A stretch of 64,000 nt of DNA from Dicaeum eximium (GCA_013396995.1 VWZP01002396.1:1104638-1168637); one strand, 5' to 3'. Counted from the first letter of the stretch, positions 38,101-49,740 are shown. The notes: generated by a model from the sequence alone, not told the origin. A program made the numbers and translations.

Positions 38101-41100
38101 TGTTATGCTAATTTTCTCTACACAGTTCCCAGAGAGAACAAAACTAGAATTTGTATCTTTTTTTTTTTTTTTTAATACAGCTTAAAACCAGAAATAGGCA
38201 GAAAAAGTCAGAGGATCATCCTTTTGAGCTTTCAGTGTTACATGTGTGAAAATACATTAAGAAAAAACCTCTTACTTCTCCTGCTTGAGGAATTTTCATC
38301 CATGGAGACTGCTGCAATGCACAGTTCATGATCTGCAGGGAACTTGTTGCAGTTCAGGATTTCGGGCCAGGGGTAGCCGTAACAAGCCATGACGGGCGCA
38401 CAGCTTCTCTTGACGGCTTCGCAGAGGCTGCGGCAGGGATAGATGAGCCTGGGGAGGGGATGGGTATTCAGCACCTCCGTGTGCCTGGCAGGGGGGCTGA
38501 GGGTCGAGCCCTAACACCACTGCTGCTGCACAGGGCTGTGTTGAAAGGTTAGCAGGCAATTTTGGGATCTTTGACTTTTTTTCGAACATTCATGTCCAGG
38601 AAGCAAGCATGGAATTTCTGAGGACAGGAGGGATGAGGTAAGCTGCCAGAAGCCTTTCACCTTAGGGGTCTTCTCTAGTTGTGCAAAGACTGCTTACCTT
38701 TACCAGTGCCTGATTACACACCAAATTTCCTTAGCAGCTCTGTACTTTGAGAACTGCACCTCAAAACTGGGGATTTCTTTCTGCTGCTGGAACTGTGGGG
38801 AAACAGTTGGGAAACTGAGACACCATGTGTTCAGGGTAGGAGCTGGGGTGAGGGGCTGCACAGGAGGTGAGAGGTGAAGCTGGTGTGTGCCAGCGGCTAC
38901 TCCAGTGTATGAGGGGCTGGCCAGGGCATGTGGCAGCAGTGCCTGGGGTGAGAGAGCAGAAGAACCCAAGGAGGGAACATATTTCTGCTCCTGTGATGTG
39001 AAATGCTCATGTTTTGCTTTCAGAGGGATGTTCCCTGCTGAATAATCCAATTGTCCCTTGCCGAGAGCAGCAGCACTGCTTCTTGGGGACTGCACGGATC
39101 ACATCGAACGCATTTTCTCTCGGGAGGCACACGTAGTTGTGCTCCTGTGGGGAGTTAACTGTTACAGCTGAAATAACTCATAAAAGCATCTTACCTGTCC
39201 AAACAGATTGGTGCAAAGAGGGAGCAGAGGAAAATCCTAGCGTCTGGGTGGCACTCCCTGGCCAGCAAGGGCAGCCAGCTGGAAGACTGCTGGATGACTT
39301 CTGTCATGGTCTCATGCTCCAGCAGGTTGGGAATCCTCATCTCGGAGTAGCCGATATCGTAGCACAAGGCCATGCGGTGTGGGATGGGCATGCAGCTGGA
39401 GGATCTCCTCAGGTAGCTGGCCCAGGTGCCTGGAGAGCCCCAGAGCAGCAGGCGTGCCAGGAGACCCAGTAGCCACGGGCCACCCAACCTCAAGGGGTGC
39501 CTGCGAGGGGACGTGACCATGCTTGGAGCAAGGGAACGAACAGCACACCCCGGACTGAGCTGCTCCTGACTGTGGAATGCCTTTTATAGCCTAAGAGCCA
39601 CCTCTTTGTCAATCCATCCTCATTAAGTGCGGCCCTTTCAGAGCCCTCATGGGGAGGACAATGCTTCAATTTTCATTTGCCAGCGGCCCCGATTGTTTGT
39701 ATTTTAGCAGGGGTTTGGCTTAGATCAGCAGGTGTGGAAATGAGGGCAGTTGGGGAGGGATGAATGACTTGGCCCATGTGTCTTGGGGCTCTTTCAGCCA
39801 AGATTGAATCTCTGTTTGACACCAGTGCTCCAACCCATCCCCTTTCTCTTGCTCCAGGATTAGTCATTATTTCATAAACCGTAATGTTTTCCTCTCTTTT
39901 GTTTTTTGTGAAAGCAATCAAGTGTTGCTTAAAGTCAGTTAGGAGGCATTTGTTTAGTTGGATCTATTGTTGAGCAGGCAGGGAGATAGGATGGTCTCAC
40001 AGCTACAAGTTAACCGTTTAGGAGAGCTGGGGGCAGAGAGGAACTAATTTGCAGCTGTGGAGCCAACTTGTTTACAGAGAGGATTGGCAGCACTCAGCTG
40101 GAAACCCTCTCACCTTGCAACCTGCATGACCACATGCTTTCCAGTTAACAGAATTCTTCCTTCATTCTGAAATCCCCTTACTACCACTGAAGAATGGAAT
40201 TGTCCTTCCTCCAGCATGTAATTTAGGTTCCATAAGCCATCATTATGGTAGCCCAGTTTGAGGAACTAGAAATACTGGGAGCATTGGTTGCCAGTCCACA
40301 TGGTTCGTTTGGACCTGGTGCTGTGCCATGAGGTTCAAACTGGTCAGTAGAAGCTCCAGCTCTGAAGCATCCTCTGGCACAAGGACCCTGTGCTGCCTGT
40401 GGCAGAAATTGCTTCCTTGGAGTGTGTTATGGATACAGCTGGCTGCATTGTGTTCTGGGGCTTCCCAGGAACAGCTCATTTTCTACAGGGCTGGTTCTGG
40501 TCTGTGCTCAGCAGGAAGCCAACTGCTTATTGACAGCTTGAGCCGATAGGGTTGATTTCAGGTCATGAAAGTAATTAATTTTCTCCCTCCATTTGAAGAT
40601 TGTTGCTGTAGTTGATCTATATTGTGTCCTTGGCGCATACCTGCGGGAGCTCTAGGGAGCTGCAATTTGGAGAGCAGGACCTTGGGTCTAGGAGCACTTA
40701 ACCTGTCCTGCATTGGTGGTTTTTCTTTCCCTTTTGAAAAGTCTCAGCAGCTGGTAACAAGGTCACCATAGCTGTGACATACACCAGCCAGGAGGATCCT
40801 CTGAACCTCCTGGGCCACAGTGTGCCTGTGCTTTGGAATGGGACCTTGCCAGTGCTTTCCAAATGCATGCCCAGTGTACCATGCAGCTGGAAGTCTCATG
40901 GTCATCACTGGATTTCTCTGCACTTTAATTTGCTTGGGATTGTAGAATTGCCTGATTGCTGCTGGGTTTGTGCTGCAAAGGAAAGCTGGAGATACCTGGG
41001 TATGAAGCCTGGCATCCTCTATGTCCAGTATTTTCCTCTTTAACATTGCATTTGAAGACCATTTTTAGTGGGTGATCAAGAGAATGAGCAGGAGTAAGTT

Positions 41101-44100
41101 AGTATTTTTCTCCTTTCTGTTTGAGTTTCATAATAGAGCATGGTGCCATGCTCCCCTGAAAGGGATTTGGTTTTGTGCAAAGTGCCATCCTCTCCACATG
41201 AGAGCAAGGAAGTCTGAAACCCTGGCCATCACCACTGCCCACTGTAATGATTTTTGACCTCCCTTCCGGTAAAGCAGCAGTTCCCAGACTGTGATCCACA
41301 TGGCACCTTTGAAATGGTAATATGGAGTGATATGCATGTGTTTGTTCACTCCTTTGTCCATTGTGGTATCTGTGAGAGAGTTTAAGGGCTTGACCCCAGG
41401 ATCCAAACACTTAGGAACTGCTACTATAAAAATACCTGCCTCCAGCAGCTCAGGTGTGTGGTGTATGCTCTTTGAAGCTCTTCTGGTAGAAGGGTGGATA
41501 TTTTTGAATGTCCCAAACTTAGTTCCTAAATTTCCCCCCTACCTCTTTTGATTTTTTTTCCTGAGACTCCTGCCACCAGCATGGGATCCCACTGTAACAG
41601 TCCCTCAGTCTCTGTTCCTGCTCATACTTTTGCTGCAGAAATCCCTGACTTCCTGACAGAGGAGGAGTGCAAGCTCATTGTCCATCTGGCAAAGCTAAAG
41701 GGACTACAGAAGAGCCAGATCCTCCCAACAGAGGACTATGAGGAAGCCATGGAAATGATTGAAATCAGCCAGATGGACATTTTCAATCTGCTGGATCACA
41801 ATCAGGATGGGCAGCTGCAGCTCAAAGAGGTAGAGTGTGGGACAGACTGGGGAAGGTTTGCTGGGGACCCTCTGGCACATCCCCTCATCAGATGCTCTCT
41901 TGGTTGCTCATGTGCTTGGGTGAGGCCAGACCCCAGGATATACCAATCACAATTTGCTTGATTTTATGCCTCAAAATTTGTGCTGGCCTTCAGAATGGAA
42001 GTTTCTCAGCACTGTGCAGCAGTTGTCATGCTATTAGGAGGCAGCAACAGTCCTTGGCAGGACATGTGTGTTTTGAATATGCTGGATAAAATGTTCTTGT
42101 GCTGTGGGTTTTTGCCTCTTAGTGTGTGTCCTGGGAAGTGAGTTTGTCACGTAGGCCCTGCTTTGTGCAGCCTGTGGGGAACTTACTCTGTGAATTCACA
42201 AGCCCCAGCAAAGCCACCCCTATTGATGAGGTGAGGGGGATAATAAGCCTCTTGTCCACATCTCTTCAGCACCCTTGCCCTGTATGGCAGGGTGCATCAG
42301 GGCAAGTACTGACAGTTCAAACATGTCCCCCCTCAGGCTCCCATTTCAGGTGAAGCTCGGAGCCTGAACCATCCTGTGCACCACGAGTGCTGTGGAGTAT
42401 GGGGAGCTGTGCCAGTGATAGCCCAGGGCAAGGCTCCTTTCTCTGAAGGTCAGAGCCTGCTGAGAGCTGTTCAGGTTTCTGCATCTCTCTGTACATGTTA
42501 AAGGGAAGAATTTTGTTCCAGGCCCTTACCTTGGACAAGTAAAAGCATTCACTTTTATCATCAATACCTTTACTTTCCCTTCAAGAGAAAGTTGTGCTCT
42601 CTCCACCTCAGGGCTGCTAAACCAAGTCCCAGCAGTCATTTGCCATGACCTAAACTGGAAATAACAGCACTCATCAGCAACATTCTGTGTGTGGCTGCCA
42701 GATGATTCTCACTGCAGTCATCTTTCTGCAGAAATGTGCCAATGCCTGTCTGGCTGATGTGCTGTTGAGGAGATCCCACCAGGCCTCATGCAGGGAATCT
42801 GTAAGGTCTCAGGAGTGCAAGAAACCAGTGGGTTTTTTTGATCCATTTATGAATTTCAGGTGTTGACCCATACCCGACTTGGGAACGGCAGGTGGATGAC
42901 CCCTGAAAACATCCGGGAGATGTACACAGCGGTCAAAGCTGATCCTGATGGGAATGGTAAGAGCAGCTCCATGGGAATCCCTTCACCCTCAGCACCTTGG
43001 ACACTGTGCACAGCCATGTGGGGGAGAGCAAGAGCTGGGTCCCTGCCCAGGCCTTTTCCTCTAGCTGAATTCTTTGAGGGGAAGTAACACTGCCCTAGAC
43101 ACCTTCTCAGGGAAGTAAATGCAGGGTAACCTCTTACTGCAGCACACCTGCTCCTGCATCACCACTCTAGCAGCTAACTGGTCCCACTGCCTGGGCTTGC
43201 ATCTTGCTGGAGCAGGACCAGACTACAGCTCTGCACTCACTTTCCCCTGTCAGACCTGCCTTGGTTCATGCCCTGCTGTAACAGAATCTTAGGGCTGTAC
43301 TTCTGCTCCCCTGGTCTGAGAGACTGCTCAGGTTCTGACTACAGAGCTCTTGTTACCTGGGATGCAGGTGTTCCTACACACATTGCATGCCCCCCCCATT
43401 TCAGGGAGACTTTTGCAGCAGGCCAAGAAGCCCATGTCACTGTGAGGGGAGAGTGGAATAAGTGGAGGTGGGGGTGATCTTGTCTGTCAGCCTTTGGCGC
43501 TGACCCCCCTCTCTGCCGCTGCAGCCTCTCTATTCCATGAGGCCACTTCTGCCCCTCCTGCCCCCGGTCTCCCAAGGGCTCCCGCTGGTCCGGATATCCA
43601 CTCTAACTTCTGCTGCTCTAATTAGAGTGGCCCCAATTAAGCAACACTCCATTTCCTAATCAAATTAAGTGAATGCACAGTCTCTTCCAGTGACCTGGCT
43701 TTGAGAGCTGCCCAGGATGAGCTGCTTTGGAGTTGAAGCAGTAGCAGTGTGAATGCGTAAATATCCGGAGGGCACCCTGTGCAACTCTCCTCCAGGCTGG
43801 TGGCATTCTTGGCAGGGGTATGACTGAATCCTCAGTGGCTTTTCCACCATTCTGGACATTAACAAATGAAAGGTCCTGTTAAAGGGCTATTGGCAGGACC
43901 TTGCTTCCAGAGCGCTGCTTCCCTCTGTTGTTAGATTGGTACATGACATTGAGAGACCAGGTCACAACCTGGATGTGGCACTGCGTCATCAGAGACTGCG
44001 GGGAGTAAGGGGAAGTGGGGACAGAGGGACACTAGGAATAATAACAGTGGATCATTTAGTCATGACCTGAGGATGTGGCACCTAAGGAACTGTCCCTGGC

Positions 44101-47100
44101 TGACCCTTGTGGCTGGTCCTTCCTCCTGCCAGGGTGTGCTCGTGCCCAGGGAGCAGAGCTGGCACCCAGCAGCACTGGGTTTGCTGCCTGAGTGAGCTCC
44201 TGAGTGAGCCCATGGTGTGGGCACCAGGATGGGCAGCCCAGGACAGTGCACTGCACGCTGTTATGAGGGACCTATGCAAGGCTTCTCTTCTCCAGAAAGA
44301 GGAAGCAACAAATGGGAGGATTTTCCTGAAGCTGACAAAGGTACGAGTCCACCCCTTACTGATTCCAGCTGAGTACAAACAAGAAATACCTGTTTTAGGA
44401 GAAACTGCTTTATACCTCTTGCTTTTCTGTTATTTCTTTTTATGCAAGACCATACTGTCATGTATTCCTCATTTATGTTTTGCACTTACACAAATGCAGG
44501 AGAATATACTGCTTGTTTTGAGTTTGGCTTTTTCTTAATTACCCTGCAAGGTCTTATAGAAAATGTGGTCTATCCTTAAATATGTTTTAACCTGCTGCAA
44601 CATGATTTAAATATCTAAGTAATAAGCCTCAAGACATAGGGTAAGACAGACTTCCTTGTGCATATCAGAACTGTAGTGTATGTTTCTCTCTTTTGATATA
44701 TTGATTTGTGTGTTTCAGGAGCTTTTTAAGGTTTAAAATGGTGTTTTGCCTGTCCCAGTTCTGACCCTGCACAATTCACTTTGGAGGGTTGGTCTGTGCC
44801 TCTGCTGCAGGCAAGAGCCTTGCTGGAGCCCAGGATCATGGGCAGAAGGGGTGCAGCCTGTGGTGGACACAGTGGACCCTGGCTGGGGTCTGTGTGAGGA
44901 AATCAGTTTCTGCAGTGCCCTCAGCTGGTGTTTCTCCAAGTACAGGACACAAGAACTGTTACCTGCACCAGAGTCAGGTGGCTTTTCCTGTGTTCCCATA
45001 GGTGTGCTAAGTTTGGAGGAGTTCAAGCAGTTGAATATCCGTGATTTCCACAAGTACATGGGAAGCCAGAAAGCGAAGATGAGCGACTTGGTGCGCAACA
45101 GCCAGCACACCTGGCTGTACCAGGGCGAGGGGGCACACCAGGTCATGAGAGCCATTCGGCAAAGGTAAGGGCCAGGGAGCTGAGGGGAGGTTGGGTTTGG
45201 GTAGGCACAAGCATCACCTGTGTGCTGGGAGAGGCAGTGGCACACTTGTTAATATTCACACTTCCTAATGGTGTGAAAAGTCTTTGGAGTATAAAGAGCA
45301 ATGAACACAGACACAAAATGGAGAGAGGAGGTTTTCATTAGGAGAAGAATTTGTATTGTCCTGTGGAAAGGGAAGAAGAAAAATCGAGCTTTTCAGCATC
45401 TCCATTCACTTTTGGGAACAGCCCTGTAAAACCAGAAAGATTTGGCAGTATATGAAATCATTCATTCTAATTAGTAACTGAGCTTACTGGGAGAAACTGC
45501 CCATTTCCAATGCTGTCTGGGTGCCAGCAGTTACTGTCATTTGCTTTAGTTACTCATGCATTTCACTGAAATCTGTCTTTGCTGTTCAGAGCTGACTTTT
45601 TAAAAAGCACGACCTCACCTTAAATTAGTCAAGTTAGTTTAATCCACCAAGCACACATATTGTAGGGCAACTCATGGCAGATGGGAGAACCTCTTACCCT
45701 TCCCTTCATCTCAGATGTGGTACTGGGAAGAGCTGAATCATGTAGTTGTAGTGAGTTTCAGATAATTGGCTGGAGACTCGCTCGTTCTTGTGGTGCTGGT
45801 CCTCACCCAGAACGTGGGTGGGTAAAATCTGTCCTGAGGCCTGAAAAACAGCTGTTGGCCACTTCTTTCCTTCAGTGCATTCCAGTGGGAAAATGGGGTC
45901 ACATATTGCCTTGATTAGAGCAGACTGTGGCTGCCACCTTCTCTGTGCCAGCTAGCCAGCACACGCAGGCACTGGCGTTCGGCTTGTGCGCTCTGCAGTT
46001 GGCCACTGTCAGGAGGCTGTGAAGACACAGCACTGAAGGAGGCTGTTAGTGCTCCCTGGGACCAGGCAGCGCCTGCAGGGGCTTTGCCGTCCTGCCCAGG
46101 TGCCACATTCTCCTTGTACCTGTCCCAAGGGCTGCACCGGTCCAGATTCTCAGAGCTCTGAGTGTTCTTTGGCAGGTCTCAAGACGTACCTGCTTGCCTT
46201 GGGGATGATCTCAGATGTAGCAGTGGAAAAATCCCAGAGCAGGAGGGCTCCGGTCTCCTTGATCACTTCCAGTGCCCCTCTGCCCTGGGGGAGGCTGCTG
46301 AAAAGGCAACAGGGAAAGGTGAGTTAGGTGACAAGACTGTTCCTAGAGCTAGTCTCTCGTTCACTCTCAGCAGGGGTCCTGTGCTTTGCTAACTGTCCCT
46401 GAGGTCTGTAGATGGTGTGCAGGAGTCCAGAGAAGTGATGAGATGGCACATGAAGGCTCCAGGGACATGCACAAAAGGGATCTTGCTGAGCAAGCAAAGT
46501 CTTTCCTGAGAGCAGTCCTTCTAGAGATGCTTCCTTCAGTTTTGTTTTGGTTTTTTATTAATCTTGATGAGGGTTTTCTGAGCCAATGCTGGTGGTCCAA
46601 CAGATGTGTAAGGACCTGGTTGTCTCTTGGCATGCTCACTGCAGCCTATCCATCTCTCTGGTCTTTTAGGGAAGGGGGTTCTCTTTCTGTGGGTTTATTC
46701 ACTGCTTGGGAGTAGTGGCTGACTAGGGTGAGGGTGGCTTTCCACTCACCTGCTCTGCTCTTCCCCAGGGTCATGCGCCTGACTCGCTTGCCCCCCGAGA
46801 TCGTGGAGCACAGCGAGCCCCTGCAGGTTGTGCGCTACGACCAAGGCGGGCACTACCACGCGCACATGGACAGCGGCCCTGTGTTCCCTGAGACTGCCTG
46901 CAGCCACACCAAGCTTGTTGCCAATGAAAGCGCTCCCTTTGAGACCTCCTGCCGGTAAGCTCTGCCCTGAACAAGTTAAACGAGGGGTGTGAAGAGCCAT
47001 TTTGCCTCACCTCCTCTTGCCTGGGACTCAGTGCTCAGGCTGTGGGCTCACAAACCAGCTCAGGACATCACTGACTTGAAGGGGTTTTAAAGGGGAGGTG

Positions 47101-49502
47101 GGCAAATCCTGTGGGCCCACACAAGGAAGGTGGAGTGGGTGGGCCTGCCCCAGCAGAGCCTACAAGTACACTCATTACTCTGGGTAGGGGTTTTCTTTGT
47201 TGTCCTTGTGTTACTCTTGGAGAAAAGCTGATGGTGTAAATCATGTGCCATGTGATGTCTTGGAGGAGCCACTGTATTTATGGTGGAGCAGCAAGGCATG
47301 GAGAGCCTCTGTGCATCTCCTCCTGCTCCAGATGTGTCTCCTGACAGCCTCTGTCTTGCAGGTATGTGACTGTGCTGTTCTACCTGAACAATGTGACTGG
47401 GGGAGGTGAAACAGTCTTTCCTATCGCTGATAACAGGACATACGAAGAGATGGTAAATGAGCCTCACCTACATGTTACCTCTGGGGATTCTGAGTCCCTC
47501 TTTATTCACCGTGGCTACAGAAGGGATCTGGTCTGTTAGGTTGGTGTGCATTAGCATTTGTAGCTAGAGCATTGGGCAAACCATGCTCCACTTACAGTGT
47601 TTCTTCTGAGGACAGGGGAGGAGGTGCAGGGCTTTGACAGCTCAGCTCTCCCTGCTCAGAAGTGTGAGGTGTCAGGCAAAATGTTAAGAAATGGCAGCTG
47701 CTCAGAAAAAGGTTATGAACCTCCTGTGGCCTGAAACTGGCTGCTCCAGGTGGGTTTTGAAAGCTCCTGCATGAACCTTAAGCCATCCTGTGGGACACTC
47801 AGGCAAGGATGAGGGGCAGGGGCAACCCAGTGCATGTGCCTTGTTCTAGCCCTGTTTGTGACATCTTCCCTATGGTTTCTCTCCAGTCTTTGATCCAGAA
47901 TGACATTGACCTGCGAGATACTCGGAAAAACTGTGACAAGGGCAATTTGCGAGTGAAACCTCAGCAAGGCACTGCTGTCTTCTGGTACAACTACCTGTCA
48001 GATGGAGAAGGTACAGGCTCACTTCAAAACTGGGCTCTTGGGAGGGGTAGGATTGCAGTAGGTGACAGCCATCATCTCCTTGCTGCAGCTGGGAGCTCAA
48101 AGAACAGCCAAAAAAAAGGGTGGTAGCTGCCTGCTAGTGGGAACTGTAGAGTCTTTTTGTCAACAGCTGAGTGGGAGCTTCCTGACTCTGAAAGGCCTTT
48201 GTTTACAGGCAGTAGGTCAGTGGCTCCTGATGTCTTTGGGGGACAGGACTAGCTAGCAAACAAAGACCTTGGCTGCACTCGCCATCACCAGCTGCCTTCC
48301 ATCCTGCTGTGCAAGCTGAAACTCCTGCTGGAACTTGGTCTGCCATTCAAAATGTGTCACTGATGTGGTGTTGCCCAAAGGGGTGGGGAGGGGAGGCAGA
48401 CAAAGGCACGGCCATCAGCTCTGCAGCATGAGGACACATGGGCCACCCCATGCCGCTTGGGGCCAGCGCCCGCTTTGTAGCTCAGCCGCAGCCCCACGAT
48501 GTGTCCTTGGGGCTGTTTTTGTCATGAAGCACAGTGTGGTTTTCCCTGACAGGCTGGGAATTAACATGAATCTTCAAGGATGCTGGTGAGTATGGCTCCA
48601 AAAGGGTTTCCATGGCAGCTTTTGAACTGTGGTGGGAGGAAGGAGTGTAGCATCTCAGGTCCCCTGGGAGCAGCCCATGTTTCCATCTCTAGAAAATCCA
48701 CAGAGGAGGTCACAAGACCAGTGTTTGGGCTGTTGGGTGATAACATCAAGACTGTCACTCTCCTGTGAGAAGAGCCCTGTTGTGTTTTTATGAGCAATTT
48801 GTTCCTAAATGGAAAGTGGCTGCTGATGCAAGTCTGCCACAGAAATACGATAGGATCATTGTAAACAAGTCATTTAGAACTGCTGAAATGCAATCTCTTA
48901 AACGGCTGCAAGCCTCTGGCTTCCACAGGCCTTCTAGTGGCAGTACCCATGTCTTCTATGCCAGCCTTCCTTTTTCCAAAAGAGCTGAGAAAAAGAGATG
49001 CTGTGATCTGGATTGTGAGAGCCACTTATGCTGAGTGGAGAGATGGAGGCAGGGGGCATTTTACACTCAGGGAGCCTGCCCTGATGAACTCCCTGTAGGC
49101 GTTGAGTGAGGTGCCAGGAAAAGTAACTGCTGGAAGATGTATCTGAACTCAAATCCAAGCAGGTAGTGCAGGCAGGAGCGATGACATTGGTGTTCTCTGG
49201 CCATGTGTCCCCGTGTGGTCCCTGCTGTGCCTGCCCTCCTTTGCCACCGTCTAACGGGGCTCTGCTCCACAGGCTGGGTGGGGGAGTTGGACGACTTCGC
49301 TCTGCACGGAGGCTGCCTGGTCACCCAAGGCACCAAGTGGATCGCCAACAACTGGATCAACGTGGACCCCAACCGCCGGCGGCAGCAGCAGTTCCAGCAG
49401 GAGATGGAGCGCTTTGCGGGTTCTGAGGCGGGGGCCGGGGCCGGAGCCCCGGGCGAGTGGACAGTGGACAAGGCCTACAGCGGGGTGCACCTGGAGCTGT
49501 AG
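32170..49502 (+). CDS. P4HTM: P4HTM, transmembrane prolyl 4-hydroxylase (5' end missing in gap)
   Basis: Exons: <32170-32238 (Pro-rich, ends RLEGIK), 32309-32390, 41639-41829, 42860-42956, 45002-45164, 46769-46954, 47362-47452, 47887-48010, 49273-49502; phases all join. The sequence closely follows human P4H-TM, an ER-membrane 2-oxoglutarate/Fe(II) dioxygenase that hydroxylates HIF-alpha and has Ca2+-binding EF hands. Visible features are two EF-hand loops (DHNQDGQLQLKE; KADPDGNGVLSLEE), the iron ligands His-x-Asp in GGHYHAHMDSG (exon 46769-46954), and the distal His and 2OG-binding Lys in LHGGCLVTQGTKW (last exon). The C-terminus is Gly/Ala-rich and ends HLEL. The first intron shown (32239-32308, 70 bp) has a GC rather than GT donor. 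Intron 2 (32391-41638) holds an antisense SFRP gene. The membrane anchor and start codon are lost in the gap, not disabled by mutation. Confidence 0.95.
32391..35790 (+). other. P4HTM intron 2, part 3' of the nested SFRP gene
   Basis: The first 150 bp are CpG-rich promoter-proximal DNA. The rest is unique AT-moderate DNA with a (GT)7 run at 34427-34440. It probably includes the 3'UTR of the antisense SFRP gene. No other coding region is supported. Confidence 0.5.
34641..34646 (-). terminator. Candidate poly(A) signal for the SFRP gene
   Basis: TTTATT on the plus strand gives AATAAA on the minus strand, about 1.15 kb after the SFRP stop codon. I found no closer canonical hexamer on that strand. 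The assignment is tentative. Confidence 0.35.
35791..39520 (-). CDS. Secreted Frizzled-related protein, sizzled/crescent type, nested in P4HTM intron 2
   Basis: Exons on the minus strand: 39520-39195, 38448-38276, 37362-37273, 36125-35791, with GT-AG junctions and matching phases, giving 307 residues. There is a Leu-rich signal peptide (about residues 10-34). A Frizzled cysteine-rich domain begins at Cys43 (CMPIPHRMALCYDIGYSEMR) and continues through CHPDARIFLCSLFAPICLD and APVMACYGYPWPEILNC. A short linker exon follows, then a netrin-like domain (from about residue 197, starting VKIRILRKNTTTT), ending in a basic tail (RRWKHHRC). From family knowledge, SFRPs are secreted extracellular regulators: most bind Wnts, and sizzled also inhibits BMP1/tolloid proteases that cut chordin. 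Compared with SFRP1/2/5, the CRD has an extra Cys in ACYGYPWP, which fits the sizzled/crescent branch as I remember it. I cannot decide between SZL and crescent (FRZB2), so no symbol is given. It is intact, with no sign of decay. Confidence 0.9.
36320..36625 (-). mobile_element. CR1 LINE 3' fragment
   Basis: On the plus strand it begins AATCACAGAATTATTTAGG, the reverse complement of the CR1 3' end. It continues with the familiar CR1 blocks, such as GGGATGGTGACTC and CCCTGGGCAGCCTGTTCC. The minus strand keeps a short open frame resembling the C-terminal end of the CR1 reverse-transcriptase protein (KHWNRLPREGFESPSLKVF). It is 5'-truncated, as CR1 copies usually are. It lies in the last intron of the SFRP gene, in the same orientation as that gene, and in antisense within P4HTM intron 2. 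Confidence 0.88.
38158..38174. repeat. T17 homopolymer
   Basis: A run of 17 T sits about 100 bp downstream (minus strand) of SFRP exon 2, in its second intron. It is a likely length-variable site and nothing more is implied. Confidence 0.85.
39581..39588 (-). promoter_or_regulatory. TATA box of the SFRP gene
   Basis: CTTTTATA on the plus strand reads TATAAAAG on the minus strand, 60 bp upstream of the SFRP start codon (39520). Initiation about 30 bp downstream would give a 5'UTR of roughly 30-35 nt. A strong TATA box and no CpG island fit a tightly switched developmental gene and contrast with the CpG-island promoters of the neighbouring housekeeping genes. Confidence 0.75.
39623..39864 (-). 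promoter_or_regulatory. SFRP upstream region with NKX2-, FOX- and OTX-like motifs
   Basis: Within 350 bp of the TATA box are TTAAGTG (39623-39629, NKX2-like), TGTTTGT (39694-39700, FOX-like) and GGATTA (39859-39864, the OTX/Goosecoid TAATCC site on the minus strand). Such short motifs occur by chance. They are noted because crescent and sizzled are embryonic organiser, endoderm or ventral genes controlled by factors of these classes. Confidence 0.3.
39870..41638 (+). other. P4HTM intron 2, part 5' of the nested SFRP gene
   Basis: About 1.8 kb of unique DNA lies between the SFRP upstream region and P4HTM exon 3. No coding region or repeat is recognised. Regulatory DNA for the SFRP gene would be expected here but cannot be pinpointed. 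Confidence 0.45.
43599..43672. promoter_or_regulatory. Homeodomain-type motif cluster with a 12-bp palindrome
   Basis: In P4HTM intron 4, an AT-rich patch inside GC-richer DNA contains the perfect palindrome CTCTAATTAGAG (43616-43627). CACTCTAA and TTAGAGTG also form an inverted repeat around it. Nearby are CAATTAAG, CCTAATCA and AAATTAAG. TAAT-core sites of this density suggest a homeodomain-bound element. This is an inference from motifs only. Confidence 0.3.
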
Positions 49503-49596
49503 CGCCGGGAATGCCGCTGCGTGCACGTGACCTTTTCCCGCGCAGGGCGGGGGGGCGGGGCCGCGGGCCGAGTGCGCGGCGGGGCCGCGTCGCGCG

Positions 49597-49701
49597 CCAA
49601 TAAAGCGTGAGACGGGAGCTCTGCACCGCGTGCTGGGGGCGGGGCGGCGGGGCTGGCCAATAGGCAGCGGGCGGGGCGGTGGCACACGGGACTCGGCCAA
49701 T
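49597..49701 (+). promoter_or_regulatory. WDR6 promoter: CCAAT and GC boxes
   Basis: CCAAT pentamers occur at 49597-49601, 49657-49661 and 49697-49701. They are interleaved with GC boxes (GGGGCGGGGC at 49636-49645, GCGGGGCGG at 49671-49679). This is a TATA-less CpG-island promoter of the NF-Y/Sp1 kind. CAAGATGGAG over the WDR6 start codon also resembles a YY1 site, common at such starts. Confidence 0.65.
49599..49604 (+). terminator. P4HTM poly(A) signal AATAAA
   Basis: The signal lies 97 bp after the P4HTM stop codon and 137 bp before the WDR6 start codon. The same bases form a CCAAT pentamer (CCAATAAAG), so the end signal of one gene overlaps the promoter region of the next. Confidence 0.85.
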
Positions 49702-49740
49702 GATCGCTGGGGGAGCGGTGGCGGGGTCGGTGCGGCCAAG

